Source: Deltaproteobacteria bacterium
GTDB lineage: Bacteria; Desulfobacterota; Binatia; Binatales; Binataceae
Assembly: GCA_021831785.1 (NCBI GenBank)
Contig: JAKBMB010000028.1
Location: 226,620-290,619, forward strand
Length of the DNA stretch: 64,000 bases
Direction: 5' to 3'
A program made the position numbers and the translations under genes. Shown here one piece after another: positions 44,681 through 52,708 of this stretch; the first letter of the stretch is position 1, and each line of letters starts with the position of its first letter. Below the pieces are notes generated by a model. The model was not told the DNA's origin. It ran no database searches and saw only the letters and a program-made list of their open reading frames with translations.

Positions 44681-45901
44681 ATGGGTGCGCAGGACACAGA
44701 GGGACCGTTCGGTCGGATCAAGGTGGTCGAATGTGGCTGGGGCGTGTCAGCAGCATACGGAGCTAAGCTGTTGGCGGATCTTGGAGTCAATGTTATCAAG
44801 CTGGAGCCGCCCGGTGGCGATCCGGCTCGTCAATGGGGTCCCTTCCCAGATGGCGTGCCCAACCCGGAAAAAAGCGGGCTGTTCGTTTATTTGAATACCA
44901 ATAAGCGTGGCGTCGTCCTGGACTTGAAGCGCTCAGAGGGGCGTAAGCTGCTCGGTCGCCTCCTGGAGCGCGCGGACATTCTGATACATAACATATTGCC
45001 TCCGGACCGCGAACAATACGGCCTGCTAACCTCTACATTCAAGGCCGCTTATCCACAGCTCATAGTTGTTTCGATTTCTATGTTTGGCGATAGCGGCCCT
45101 CGGGCTCACTGGCGCGGCTCCGAACTTATTGCCTCGAATGCGGGCGGCTGGGCATTTCTTTCTCCGGGTGCGTCATCCCACCCCGAACTCGCGCCGCTGA
45201 AAGCTTTCGGCCATCAGTGCGACTTTCAGGCCGGCGTCCATGCCGCCTTCCTCGCGCTCGCAGCTTATCACTACCGCGCGAGCACCGGCAAAGGCCAGCA
45301 TATTGACGTCTCCGAGCAAGAGTGCATTGCAGCAATGCTGGAGATGAATCTGATGCATTATAGCTATGGTGGCCGGGAGACCTCACGCCTCGGCCAGCGG
45401 GCGCTGGGGCCGTGGTTCATCGGCGACTGTGCTGACGGAAGGATTTTCCTTGTTTGCATCGAAGAAGACCAGTGGCAGCGGCTGGTGGAATTCATGGGCA
45501 ATCCGGAGTGGGCGCATGAGCCGCTATTTAGGGATCGTGTGGTTCGCGGGCAGAACCTAGACGCGCTTAAGGCACTGATGACTGATTGGCTCGCTCAGTG
45601 GAAGGTGATGGATTTATATAAGGAAGCACAGAGACGACGGATACCTGTAGCTCCGGTTCACGCAATGAGCCGGCTCCTGGAGAACGAACAACTTCGCGAG
45701 CGTGGGTACTTCGTCGAGTTTCATCAGTCCGGAATGAACCAGATCAAGCTGCCTGGTCCCCCATCGCAGTACGGGTGTGCCGCATGGGCGCTTAAGCGAC
45801 CGGCTCCACACCTGGGAGAACACACTGAGGAGGTGCTATGCAGGGAGCTGGGGCTCTCAACCACCCAGTTCGATGCGCTGAGGAAGGCCGGGATCGTGTA
45901 A
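44681..45901 (+). CDS. CaiB/BaiF-family CoA transferase 2
   Basis: A 406-residue class III CoA transferase. It shows IKVVECGWGVSAAYGAKLLA, NVIKLEPPGGDPARQWGPFP, NTNKRGVVLDLKRSEGRKLL and DFQAGVHAAFLALAAYHYRA, the last holding the expected catalytic aspartate. ATG 44681 is used; no good ribosome site is visible and TTG 44636 is an alternative. The acyl donor is unknown. Confidence 0.87.
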   Translation: MGAQDTEGPFGRIKVVECGWGVSAAYGAKLLADLGVNVIKLEPPGGDPARQWGPFPDGVPNPEKSGLFVYLNTNKRGVVLDLKRSEGRKLLGRLLERADILIHNILPPDREQYGLLTSTFKAAYPQLIVVSISMFGDSGPRAHWRGSELIASNAGGWAFLSPGASSHPELAPLKAFGHQCDFQAGVHAAFLALAAYHYRASTGKGQHIDVSEQECIAAMLEMNLMHYSYGGRETSRLGQRALGPWFIGDCADGRIFLVCIEEDQWQRLVEFMGNPEWAHEPLFRDRVVRGQNLDALKALMTDWLAQWKVMDLYKEAQRRRIPVAPVHAMSRLLENEQLRERGYFVEFHQSGMNQIKLPGPPSQYGCAAWALKRPAPHLGEHTEEVLCRELGLSTTQFDALRKAGIV

Positions 45902-45986
45902 TTGCTAAGGCATTGTCCTTAGGCTGTGGAGAGACGAAGGAACGGATTCGCCACTTACAACTCGGACCCGGTCGGAGGACTCAAGA

Positions 45987-47207
45987 ATGGGAGATCGGCC
46001 GCTCGATGGAATCAGGGTATTGGATTTTACCTGGGCGTGGGCCGGGCCATTCGCCACATTGCAACTTGCGCATCTCGGCGCAGAGGTGATCCGCGTGGAG
46101 ACAACTATGCACAGGTTGTGTGTCACACGCGCAATTCCGCCGTTCGCAGATAACGTGGTTGGCGCGAATCGGGCTGGCTATTTCAACCAGTACAACCAAG
46201 GGAAGCGCAGCATTACGCTTAATCTGCGTAGTCCGCGGGCGCTCGAAATGATCTATGAGCTGGTTAAGCACTGTGACATCGTGGCGGAAAATTTTGGTGC
46301 CGGCGTTTCCGAGAGGCTGGGAATCGGGTATCCGAAGCTGCGCGAATGTAGGCCGGATATTATAATGATCTCGATATCGGCCTACGGCCAAACCGGACCG
46401 GCCAGGCGCTTTATAGGCTACGGACCGGTCGTCTCGGCATTTTCCGGTTTTTTTTCGACAACCGGCTACGTCGGTAGCGAGGAGCAGGAAATCGGCATAT
46501 CGTATCCTGATCCCAATGCGGGCGCGCACGGCGCGTTTGCGCTGTTGGCGGCCCTGACCTACCGCGACGCCACGGGCGAGGGACAATACATTGACCTATC
46601 AATGGTGGAGACCGCCGTTTGCGTGATGGGGGAAGGACTGCTGGACTACCAACTCAACGGGCAAGAGCCGGTGCGCAATGGTAATCGAGATCGGGTGATG
46701 GCGCCCCACGGCTGCTACAAGACTAAGGGCGACCCAGATAAGTGGGTGGCGATAGCGGTCAGCAATGATGTGGAGTGGGGCTCGCTGTGCGTTGCAATGG
46801 GGCTTCCCGGACTTGTGCGGGACGAACGGTTCGCTACGGCAGAGGCCCGGAAGAGAAACGAGGATGCCCTCGATGAGCTGATTACCAATTGGACCCGCAG
46901 CCGCGACCGTTGGGAGATCGCCTGCTTGCTTCAGAGCGTTGGCGTTGTGGCGTTTCCTGCAATGAGCAACAAGGATCTATCTACGGATGCGCACCTCATG
47001 GAGCGCGGATTCCTAGTCAGGCTACGCCACCCGGAGATAAGCGAACGGGTTCACGCGGGAATTCCATGGAAAATGTCCGAGACGCCCTGTGAGGTGAGGA
47101 GCCCTGCCCCGCTTCTGGGCGCCGATACGGAATGGGTGTTAAGCTCCTTGCTTGGTTATTCGCACGAGGAGATTGAACAGCTACGTAAAGATGGGGTCGT
47201 AGCTTAA
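45987..47207 (+). CDS. CaiB/BaiF-family CoA transferase 3
   Basis: A 406-residue class III CoA transferase. It has IRVLDFTWAWAGPFATLQLA, GAEVIRVETTMHRLCVTRAI, KRSITLNLRSPRALEM and the putative aspartate region YPDPNAGAHGAFALLAALTY. ATG 45987 is supported by GGAGG at 45974-45978. Last gene of the catabolic cluster; beyond it the sequence becomes mobile-element debris. Two related CoA transferases side by side may form a heteromer or act on different acids. Confidence 0.88.
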   Translation: MGDRPLDGIRVLDFTWAWAGPFATLQLAHLGAEVIRVETTMHRLCVTRAIPPFADNVVGANRAGYFNQYNQGKRSITLNLRSPRALEMIYELVKHCDIVAENFGAGVSERLGIGYPKLRECRPDIIMISISAYGQTGPARRFIGYGPVVSAFSGFFSTTGYVGSEEQEIGISYPDPNAGAHGAFALLAALTYRDATGEGQYIDLSMVETAVCVMGEGLLDYQLNGQEPVRNGNRDRVMAPHGCYKTKGDPDKWVAIAVSNDVEWGSLCVAMGLPGLVRDERFATAEARKRNEDALDELITNWTRSRDRWEIACLLQSVGVVAFPAMSNKDLSTDAHLMERGFLVRLRHPEISERVHAGIPWKMSETPCEVRSPAPLLGADTEWVLSSLLGYSHEEIEQLRKDGVVA

Positions 47208-47329
47208 GGAGCACTCGGTAATACTTGATTCGGCCTCACTTGCCGGTTCGGTATCGCGCTCAAAAGGCCGTGGATCCTACCAGGCTGGTAGAGGGCCGGT
47301 CCTGCGGGTTCGTCACTTACCCGAAGGGT

Positions 47330-47835
47330 GGTGCAGCAGGCGGCCGAGAAAATCGACGACCTCGGTGGGATGAATAATGGCGGGGTTGAGCGTGAAGTAG
47401 GGGTTTCACGAGATGATCCCGGTGGCGCCGAAAGCACTTTCCAGTTGAAGTGATACTGTAACGCCGGGGTCTGTCCGCGCGGCGCCGAGACGCGCACGCG
47501 ATGCAGCCGCTCGCGCAATCCGCTCTCGTCGAGGAAGGCGATGGTCCGCCCCTCGCAGAGCACTTTTCTTGATCTGCTGCCCGGCAGCATCGCGCTCAGC
47601 GCTGCGCCGCCTCCTCGTCGCGCTCCGGCGCCTTCCCGGTGGGCCTCCGGCAGGTACGGTTAAGCTTATGCAGGACGCGCCAGAGGTGAGTCTCGTGGTA
47701 TCGCACGCCGCACTCGTACTCGATCAGATCGCGCACCCGCGCCGCAGTCCTCAGCCCGGTGCCGAAGCCGAGCGCTTCGGGGTCGCGCTCGAGCGCGTGC
47801 TCGATGTGCTTGCCAGTGCCGGCGCTAAATGTTAG
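47330..47835 (-). mobile_element. IS630-family transposase remnant
   Basis: On the minus strand, fragments of an IS630/Tc1-type transposase read in order but in shifted frames: a winged-helix part (RDLIEYECGVRYHETHLWRV), the DDE part FLDESGLRERLHRV with APRGQTPALQYHFNWK, and later EVVDFLGRLLHHPSGK in another frame. Frame changes and the missing C-terminus show it is dead. Terminal repeats were not found. Confidence 0.7.
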
Positions 47836-47899
47836 CTGGATGCCGACGTTAAATGTCCCTCTTAAGCGGCAGCCACACTACCTTCGCATGCGGTAAGCC

Positions 47900-48290
47900 G
47901 CGCTTTAGCGCGCGGCGGCGGTCGGCGGCGCGCCAGAGCAAGCTTGATTCCTACAAGCCAATAGTAGATCGGCTGCTCAAAGACGGGGGGTGGAACGCGC
48001 AAGTGATTCTGCGCGAGATCTAAGTCGCTGGCTACCAGGGCAAGAGCAGCATCCTGCGCGACTACATCCGGCCGAAACGGCCGCCTAGGACAGCGCGGGC
48101 GACGGTGCGGTTCGAGACTGCGCCGGGCCGCCAACTGCAGAACGACTGGGCGGACCTGGGCACGGTGCTGGGCGGGCGGGCGCACAAGGTCCAGTTCGCG
48201 GTCAACACGTTGAGCTATTCGCGCCGGTTCCGTTTCGTCGCGATGGATTGCGCGAACGCCGTGTACACCTACGAGAATCTCATCTTAGGC
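47900..48290 (+). mobile_element. IS21-family IstA transposase remnant
   Basis: Plus-strand translation gives SKLDSYKPIVDRLLKDGGWN then, after an in-frame TAA at 48021-48023, GYQGKSSILRDYIRPKRPP and RFETAPGRQLQNDWADLG. These are the core of IstA, including the first catalytic aspartate (NDWADLG). The fragment ends near TYENLI. No IstB is present. Confidence 0.7.
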
Positions 48291-48534
48291 TTCGAGTTGC
48301 CCCCGGCGCCTGCGCGCCGAGACCTCTTTGACGTAACGATCCAGCGCTTCGTCCAAACTGGTCCGCTCGGCGTCGCCCAGGTTGACGAAGCGCCCCCTCG
48401 GCCATCCGGCCTTCGACCTGGGCCGCCCAGCGCTCAGCCTGGGGGCGGCTATCGAAGCTTGCCGTGACCAGCTCGAACCCTCGCCTGCCTATTTGTACCT
48501 GCCACACGTGGCTCCGCCAGCATATCGTTGCCAT
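48280..48534 (-). mobile_element. Tyrosine integrase N-terminal remnant next to tRNA-Leu
   Basis: Minus-strand WQVQIGRRGFELVTASFDSR with QAERWAAQVEGRMAEG matches the N-terminal arm-binding region of phage-type integrases; after a frameshift it continues as FVNLGDAERTSLDEALDRYV. The catalytic domain is missing. It lies about 100 bases from the 3' end of the tRNA-Leu gene, the typical integration side, so it marks an old island inserted at that tRNA. Confidence 0.65.
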
Positions 48535-48638
48535 GCGCTTCGGTGCGACAGATTTGTGACAATTGTGAAGCTGCTGGGGCTTGCGCTGCCTGGGCAGACC
48601 CCGCCACCGCTAAAAGTGGCTATTTTACGAGAAATTTG

Positions 48639-48727
48639 TGGTGCCGGGGGCGGGACTCGAACCCGCACGGAGCTTGCGCTCCAGGGGATTTTAAGTCCCC
48701 TGTGTCTACCGCTTCCACCACCCCGGC
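48639..48727 (-). tRNA. tRNA-Leu (anticodon TAA)
   Basis: The minus strand folds as a class II tRNA. The acceptor stem GCCGGGG/CCCCGGC is closed by discriminator A and an encoded CCA (48639-48641 on the plus strand reads TGG). The anticodon loop CTTAAAA within GGGGA/TCCCC gives anticodon TAA. A long variable arm (GGAGC...GCTCC) and the TPsiC sequence GGTTCGAGTCC are present. It decodes UUA. Confidence 0.93.
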
Positions 48728-48834
48728 GAGGTCTAAGGCGCCTTCGCTGCCACCCCGAATTTAATCGCTCAATACCCGCGGAAACAAGCGTCCCTTGCCT
48801 TTGCGTGCACCCGTCGTGACACCAGAGTATGGCC

Positions 48835-49317
48835 TCACGGGTTGCGCCGCTTAAGCTCGCGCTCGATCTCGCGGCGGGTCTGCTTTTGCGCCGCGACGGC
48901 GCGCTTATCGTACAGGCGCTTGCCCTTGACCAACGCCAGCTCGACCTTCACCCGCCCATGCTTGAAGTAAATTTTCATCGGCACCAGCGAGTAGCCTCGT
49001 TCGCGCACCTTCCCCCACAGCCGGCTGATTTCACGCCGATGCATCAGCAACTTGCGCTCGCGCTCCTCCTCGTGGCCGAAGCGGCCCGCCGGAGCGTACG
49101 CGCCGATATGCACGTTGGTAAGAAAGACCTCCCCGCGCTTGATTCGCGCGTAACTGTTGCGCAGGTTCACTTTGTGCGCGCGCAAGGCCTTGACCTCGGT
49201 GCCGACCAGCACGATCCCGCACTCGATCGCCTCCTCGACAAAAAAATCATGCCGAGCCTTGCGATTTTCGGCCACTAGCTCGTAGCCCGAGCCCTTCACC
49301 GCCCTGTCCTGCGCCAT
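48835..49317 (-). CDS. smpB: SsrA-binding protein SmpB
   Basis: A 160-residue SmpB, the tmRNA partner in trans-translation. Hallmarks are ENRKARHDFFVEEAIECGIV, GTEVKALRAHKVNLRNSYAR, NVHIGAYAPAGR and the basic C-terminal tail KQTRREIERELKRRNP. ATG 49317 is used; ATG 49326 is three codons upstream. It is divergent from ssrA, 121 bases away, so the two trans-translation components are adjacent. Confidence 0.95.
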   Translation of the reverse strand: MAQDRAVKGSGYELVAENRKARHDFFVEEAIECGIVLVGTEVKALRAHKVNLRNSYARIKRGEVFLTNVHIGAYAPAGRFGHEEERERKLLMHRREISRLWGKVRERGYSLVPMKIYFKHGRVKVELALVKGKRLYDKRAVAAQKQTRREIERELKRRNP

Positions 49318-49428
49318 CGCATGCATAGCTTAACCGGCGCCGACGGCGATGATAAGCTGACCGCGAAAGCCGCGCTGGCACGCTTTTGGGGTTTGTGGTA
49401 ACATAACTAGCAGTGAGAAAGTCCCAAA

Positions 49429-49434
49429 TATAAG
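49429..49434 (+). promoter_or_regulatory. -10-like TATAAG before ssrA
   Basis: TATAAG lies 5 bases before the mature tmRNA 5' end, a plausible -10 element. No clear -35 hexamer is seen at the expected distance. Confidence 0.35.
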
Positions 49435-49438
49435 GAAC

Positions 49439-49799
49439 GGGGGCGAAACTGGGTTCGACGAGGACAAGAGGATCACGGACGCACGCCGGGGTACTGTTGG
49501 CCCGTAAAACAAACAGACTGCGAAATTTATCCGCAGACGATTACGGTTACGCTCTAGCGGCCTAAGCGCCGCTGGCGTCCTCCCGCCGCAGGCCTGCGGT
49601 GGCGGAGTAGGGCGTCGATTAGCAGGCTAGGCGCTCGCCGTTTGCCGGTGGGGCAAGGCGCCGAAAGCAAAATCGGCTGGCCGCTTAGCAGCCTGTCCTT
49701 GGGCGGCTTAAGCGGCGAGATAAAATACACGGACTAAGCGTGTAGCGGTTGTGGTCTGACGGTTTTCGGACGGGGGTTCAATTCCCCCCGCCTCCACCA
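49439..49799 (+). ncRNA. ssrA: tmRNA (one-piece)
   Basis: The 5' end GGGGGCGAAACTGGGTTCGACG and the 3' end GGGGGTTCAATTCCCCCC with CGCCTCC-A-CCA form the tRNA-like part; the GGGGGCG/CGCCTCC acceptor pairs over 7 bases with one G-U. The tag frame runs 49533-49565: GCA resume codon, encoded peptide ADDYGYALAA, stop TAA. The ALAA end fits the proteolysis-tag rule. CCA is encoded. smpB lies just upstream on the other strand. Confidence 0.95.
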
Positions 49800-49806
49800 A
49801 GTTTCT

Positions 49807-50265
49807 CTAGGAAATTCGGGCCTTTTTTCCGCAACCCCCTTGGGGGGTCCGGTCAGGGGTCCGGTTTTTCCCCAAAAAACGCGGCCGCCAGAGGTACTGC
49901 ACGTCCGCCGAGGCGTGCGAGGATCGCTCGCGTCTGGAGCGCGATCGGTCCTTTCTCGCTTCGTCGAATGCGCGCCGAAAGGCGCGATAGGCCGCCCCTA
50001 CCTCGCTATCGTCGCCGTCGCGGCTCACGTCGGCGGGCACGCGTTTGGCGTAAAAATAGAGGACATCCGCCGAAAGGTTGAGAATCTTCGCGAGCTGCTC
50101 GGTCACCTCGTTCTCGGACGGGTAGCGCCGGTCATGCTCAAGATCATTGAGGTACGGCGGTAGAACCTTGCGGCCGTCTTCTCGGCAAAGACGTTCGCCG
50201 ACTTCCTTCTGGGTCAGTCCCGCCTTCTTGCGCGCTTCCGTGATTACCTGCCCGAACGTCTTCAT
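49807..50265 (-). CDS. XRE-type HTH regulator directly behind ssrA
   Basis: A 152-residue protein with an N-terminal XRE helix-turn-helix (TFGQVITEARKKAGLTQKEV) followed by PPYLNDLEHDRRYPSENEVT, then a charged tail, rich in Arg/Ser, without a known domain. ATG 50265 has GAGG about 5 bases upstream. Its stop is only 8 bases from the tmRNA 3' end, a preferred integration site, so it may be cargo or a remnant of an integrated element. Confidence 0.75.
   Translation of the reverse strand: MKTFGQVITEARKKAGLTQKEVGERLCREDGRKVLPPYLNDLEHDRRYPSENEVTEQLAKILNLSADVLYFYAKRVPADVSRDGDDSEVGAAYRAFRRAFDEARKDRSRSRRERSSHASADVQYLWRPRFLGKNRTPDRTPQGGCGKKARIS
49843..49864. repeat. Direct repeat GGGGTCCGGT
   Basis: Two copies of GGGGTCCGGT are separated by 2 bases just inside the 3' end of the HTH gene. 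The repeat encodes its GC-rich tail and is near the tmRNA end, but it does not match the tmRNA 3' sequence, so it is not an obvious attachment site. Confidence 0.35.
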
Positions 50266-50284
50266 GCCATCCTCATCCCTCAGA

Positions 50285-50461
50285 TTATCCTCTCGTCGCC
50301 AGTGCCAACGCATCGGCGATGGTCTTCAGCGGTAGGGCCAGTTTCAGCGGATCGTCAAGCAGTCGCAACGCCCCGAACCGCTCATACCAAGCCGCCGCCC
50401 GCTCGTCCTTCGCATCGATCGCGAGAGCCACACCGCCCACCTCCACGGCGATTTTCTTTGA
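50285..50461 (-). pseudogene. GNAT acetyltransferase C-terminal remnant
   Basis: The minus-strand frame reads VGGVALAIDAKDERAAAWYE then RFGALRLLDDPLKLALPL, which is the last third of TacT/AtaT-type GNAT toxins that modify aminoacyl-tRNAs. The acetyl-CoA-binding core and the partner antitoxin are missing, so it is a broken remnant inside the ssrA-linked region. Confidence 0.6.
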
Positions 50462-50547
50462 CAATGTCGATAACCCGGCTCCAGACAAGCGATCCATTGA
50501 TCATCGCCAAAGGTCACGATTTTTTCGGATGTTTCTGACCCGTGCCG

Positions 50548-50570
50548 CTAGGGAAGCTCTGCACAGGTCG
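50548..50570. repeat. IS5-type left terminal repeat and target duplication
   Basis: CTAG target copy followed by the left inverted repeat. Confidence 0.8.
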
Positions 50571-51726
50571 CCGAGCAGAGACGGTTAACTGAAGTGATCA
50601 TGGGAATCGGGGTGAATGGAGGGACATCGAGTGGTGTTTGGCGTCGCAGTGGTCGGCGCGGCGGCTGGGGGCTGCCCGGAGTTCGCTCACCACGCGCAAC
50701 TCACCGCGCTCGGCAACAGTTGGTAGCGGACTTGGTAGAGATTGGCCAGTGCGAACATGGTATGCGCGCGGGCCAGGTTCTTGACCAAGCCCCGATACCT
50801 CACTTTGACGAAGCCCCACAGATGCTTGACCACGCGCAACGGATGCTCGCCGCGGGCGCGGGTCCGCGAGCGGGCGCAGTTGATCTTCTTCCAGCGCGCG
50901 GAAAGCTGCGCCCTGGAGTTGGGCCGCCGATTGATCCGGTAGCGCACCCCGCGCGCCGCATAGGCCTGCCGATCGGCTTCCTTCCAGTACGCCTGGTCGC
51001 CGAACACTTCGCGCTCCTGCCCGTGCAGCAGCGCGGGCAACTGCGTGATGTCGGCCGCCGCTGCGTTGGTCGCGGTCACGGTGTGGACGATGCCGCGCTT
51101 ATCCGCCCCGATGTGCAGCTTCATGCCGAAGTGCCAGTTCCGGCCCTTGCGCGTCTGCTTCATCTCGGGGTCACCGGTCGCGCTCGCGTTCTTGGTCGAA
51201 CTCGGCGCCGCGATGATGCTCGCGTCCACGATGGTCCCCGCGCGCAGCAACAGCCGCCGCTCTTCGAGCAGCCCCGCAATCGCCTCGAAGATGCTCTTGG
51301 TGAGCCCGTGCTGCTCCAGCAGGTGGCGAAAGCGCAGAATCGTACTCTCGTCCGGCACCACGTCGTCGCCCAGCTCCACACGGGCAAACCGGCGCATCGA
51401 CTCGCTGTCGTAAATCGCGTCCTCGGCCTGCGGGTCCGACAGGTTGAACCACTGCTGCAGGAAGTAAATCCGCAGCATCTTCTCCCGCCCCAGTGGCTGG
51501 CGCCCCTGTCCCGCCTTGGGGTAATGCGGCTCGATCAGCGCGAGCAGCCGCGCCCACGGAATCACTGCGTCCATCTCGGCCAAAAACCGCTCACGCCGAG
51601 TCACCTTGCCCTTGTGCGCCCACGCCATCGATGCGAACGTCCGCTGTTCACCCATCACTCCACCTCTGCACCCATCCACCGATCAACTTCATTTTACCCA
51701 TATCGATCGACTTGTGCAGGGGTTCC
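50552..51726 (-). mobile_element. IS5-type insertion sequence, apparently complete
   Basis: Terminal inverted repeats begin GGAAGCTCTGCACAGGTCG at 50552 and, on the other end read inward, GGAACCCCTGCACAAGTCG at 51726 (16 of 19 identical). The GGAA start and flanking CTAG on both sides (50548-50551 and 51727-51730) are as in IS5, which duplicates a 4-base CTAG/TTAG-type target. Length is 1175 bases, with one transposase gene that is uninterrupted. Confidence 0.88.
50687..51655 (-). CDS. IS5-family DDE transposase
   Basis: A 322-residue transposase. It contains LRIYFLQQWFNLSDPQAEDA, DESTILRFRHLLEQHGL, the first DDE aspartate in AGTIVDASIIAAPSSTKN, GMKLHIGADKRGIVHTVTAT, and the second aspartate in VFGDQAYWKEADRQ; the C-terminal ARTRARGEHPLRVVKH region carries the glutamate. 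No stop or frameshift interrupts it, so the element may be active. ATG 51655 is preferred over an earlier ATG. Confidence 0.92.
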   Translation of the reverse strand: MGEQRTFASMAWAHKGKVTRRERFLAEMDAVIPWARLLALIEPHYPKAGQGRQPLGREKMLRIYFLQQWFNLSDPQAEDAIYDSESMRRFARVELGDDVVPDESTILRFRHLLEQHGLTKSIFEAIAGLLEERRLLLRAGTIVDASIIAAPSSTKNASATGDPEMKQTRKGRNWHFGMKLHIGADKRGIVHTVTATNAAAADITQLPALLHGQEREVFGDQAYWKEADRQAYAARGVRYRINRRPNSRAQLSARWKKINCARSRTRARGEHPLRVVKHLWGFVKVRYRGLVKNLARAHTMFALANLYQVRYQLLPSAVSCAW

Positions 51727-51730
51727 CTAG
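51708..51730. repeat. IS5-type right terminal repeat and target duplication
   Basis: Right inverted repeat followed by the second CTAG copy. Confidence 0.8.
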
Positions 51731-52309
51731 GTGGCGCTGCTGGCGGGCGGCATGTTGATTTGGGCAATCGAGGGCAAGGCGAAATTATCGACCGAAGCGA
51801 TCACCGGAGTCGTATTTTCGGTCGCGCTTGCGATCGGCAGCCTGACTGCTCGGGGCGAAGAACTTATCGACGCCCTGTTCGGAGCGCCGGGCGGTATGAC
51901 AGCCATGGAAACAGCATTCGGTCTGCTCGCCGCCTTGGCGGTGACCGGTTTCATCGTCAAGGCGCGAGATCGTCTGCTCGTATCGCTGGTATCGACGGAG
52001 GTCGCGATCGCTTCGGATATCGGCGTGGCGCGTCTGGAGTTGTCATTTCTGCTCGCTTTCGCGGTGACCGTCGCGCTCGGGATGCGTTATCTCGGGGTCT
52101 TGCTCATGGGCTCCATGATCATCATTCCCGCGACCGTTGCGAAGCGTCTTGCGAGAAGCATCGACGGTATGTTCGCGATTGCAATTGGAGCTGGGCTCGC
52201 CTCCACGCTCTTGGGTACTTGGATCGCCGCCGTGGCACATCGTCCGTCCGGTCCGATCATCGTCGCCATCGCCGGCAGCCTTTTCTTCCTTAGCCTGCTC
52301 AAACCCTGA
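51731..52309 (+). pseudogene. Truncated ABC-3 family metal permease (ZnuB/MntB-like)
   Basis: A 192-residue open frame with hydrophobic segments typical of the second half of ZnuB/MntB permeases (STEAITGVVFSVALAIGSL, ITGVVF to FLLAFAVTVALGMRYLGVLL, then MIIIPATVAKRL). About 70 N-terminal residues of the family are missing where the IS5-type element begins. Removing the IS and one CTAG copy would leave TAG in frame just before GTG 51731, so truncation probably preceded or accompanied the insertion. It is not expected to work. Confidence 0.7.
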
Positions 52310-52437
52310 CGGTCCGCCGGGTTCTTTGTGCGAAGACCGGATGCGAGGCGGAGCTTGCGTTAGAATCGCGGCCAGGCTGCGCCCCTTATCGCGCGGGCCG
52401 GCGTTGAGGGTTTATCCGACAAAGGAGACTTAAGCCT

Positions 52438-52686
52438 ATGACGGCCAGCGCCCAGATCAGTATCTATCCGCTACGCCAAGAGCACCTCGGCCCCGCTGTG
52501 AAGGCTGTACGCAATGCCCTTGAGAAGCACCGATTGACTCCGCAGGTCGGCCCGATGAGCACGACCGTGACCGGGGAAAGCGGCGTCGTGTTCGCCGCAC
52601 TCGCCGAGGCGTTCGCTAAAGTCGCAAGCAGCAGCGAAGTCGTGATGACCATTGCAATTTCCAACGGCTGCCCGGTCCCGAGCTGA
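52438..52686 (+). CDS. Thiamine-binding-like protein (MTH1187/YkoF family)
   Basis: An 82-residue ferredoxin-like-fold protein. ISIYPLRQEHLGPAVKAVRN and VGPMSTTVTGESGVVFAAL, then MTIAISNGCPV, match the MTH1187/YkoF pattern known to bind thiamine or related ligands. AAGGAG at 52422-52427 lies 10 bases before ATG 52438. No TPP riboswitch was recognised upstream. Confidence 0.8.
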   Translation: MTASAQISIYPLRQEHLGPAVKAVRNALEKHRLTPQVGPMSTTVTGESGVVFAALAEAFAKVASSSEVVMTIAISNGCPVPS

Positions 52687-52708
52687 CCCTTCCACGCCAG
52701 CAGACGCC

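Noticed and set aside
49807-49900. Attachment-site repeat of the ssrA 3' end
   Set aside because: I found no second copy of the tmRNA terminal sequence within the window.
52310-52437. TPP riboswitch upstream of the thiamine-binding-like gene
   Set aside because: The conserved thi-box sequence is absent.
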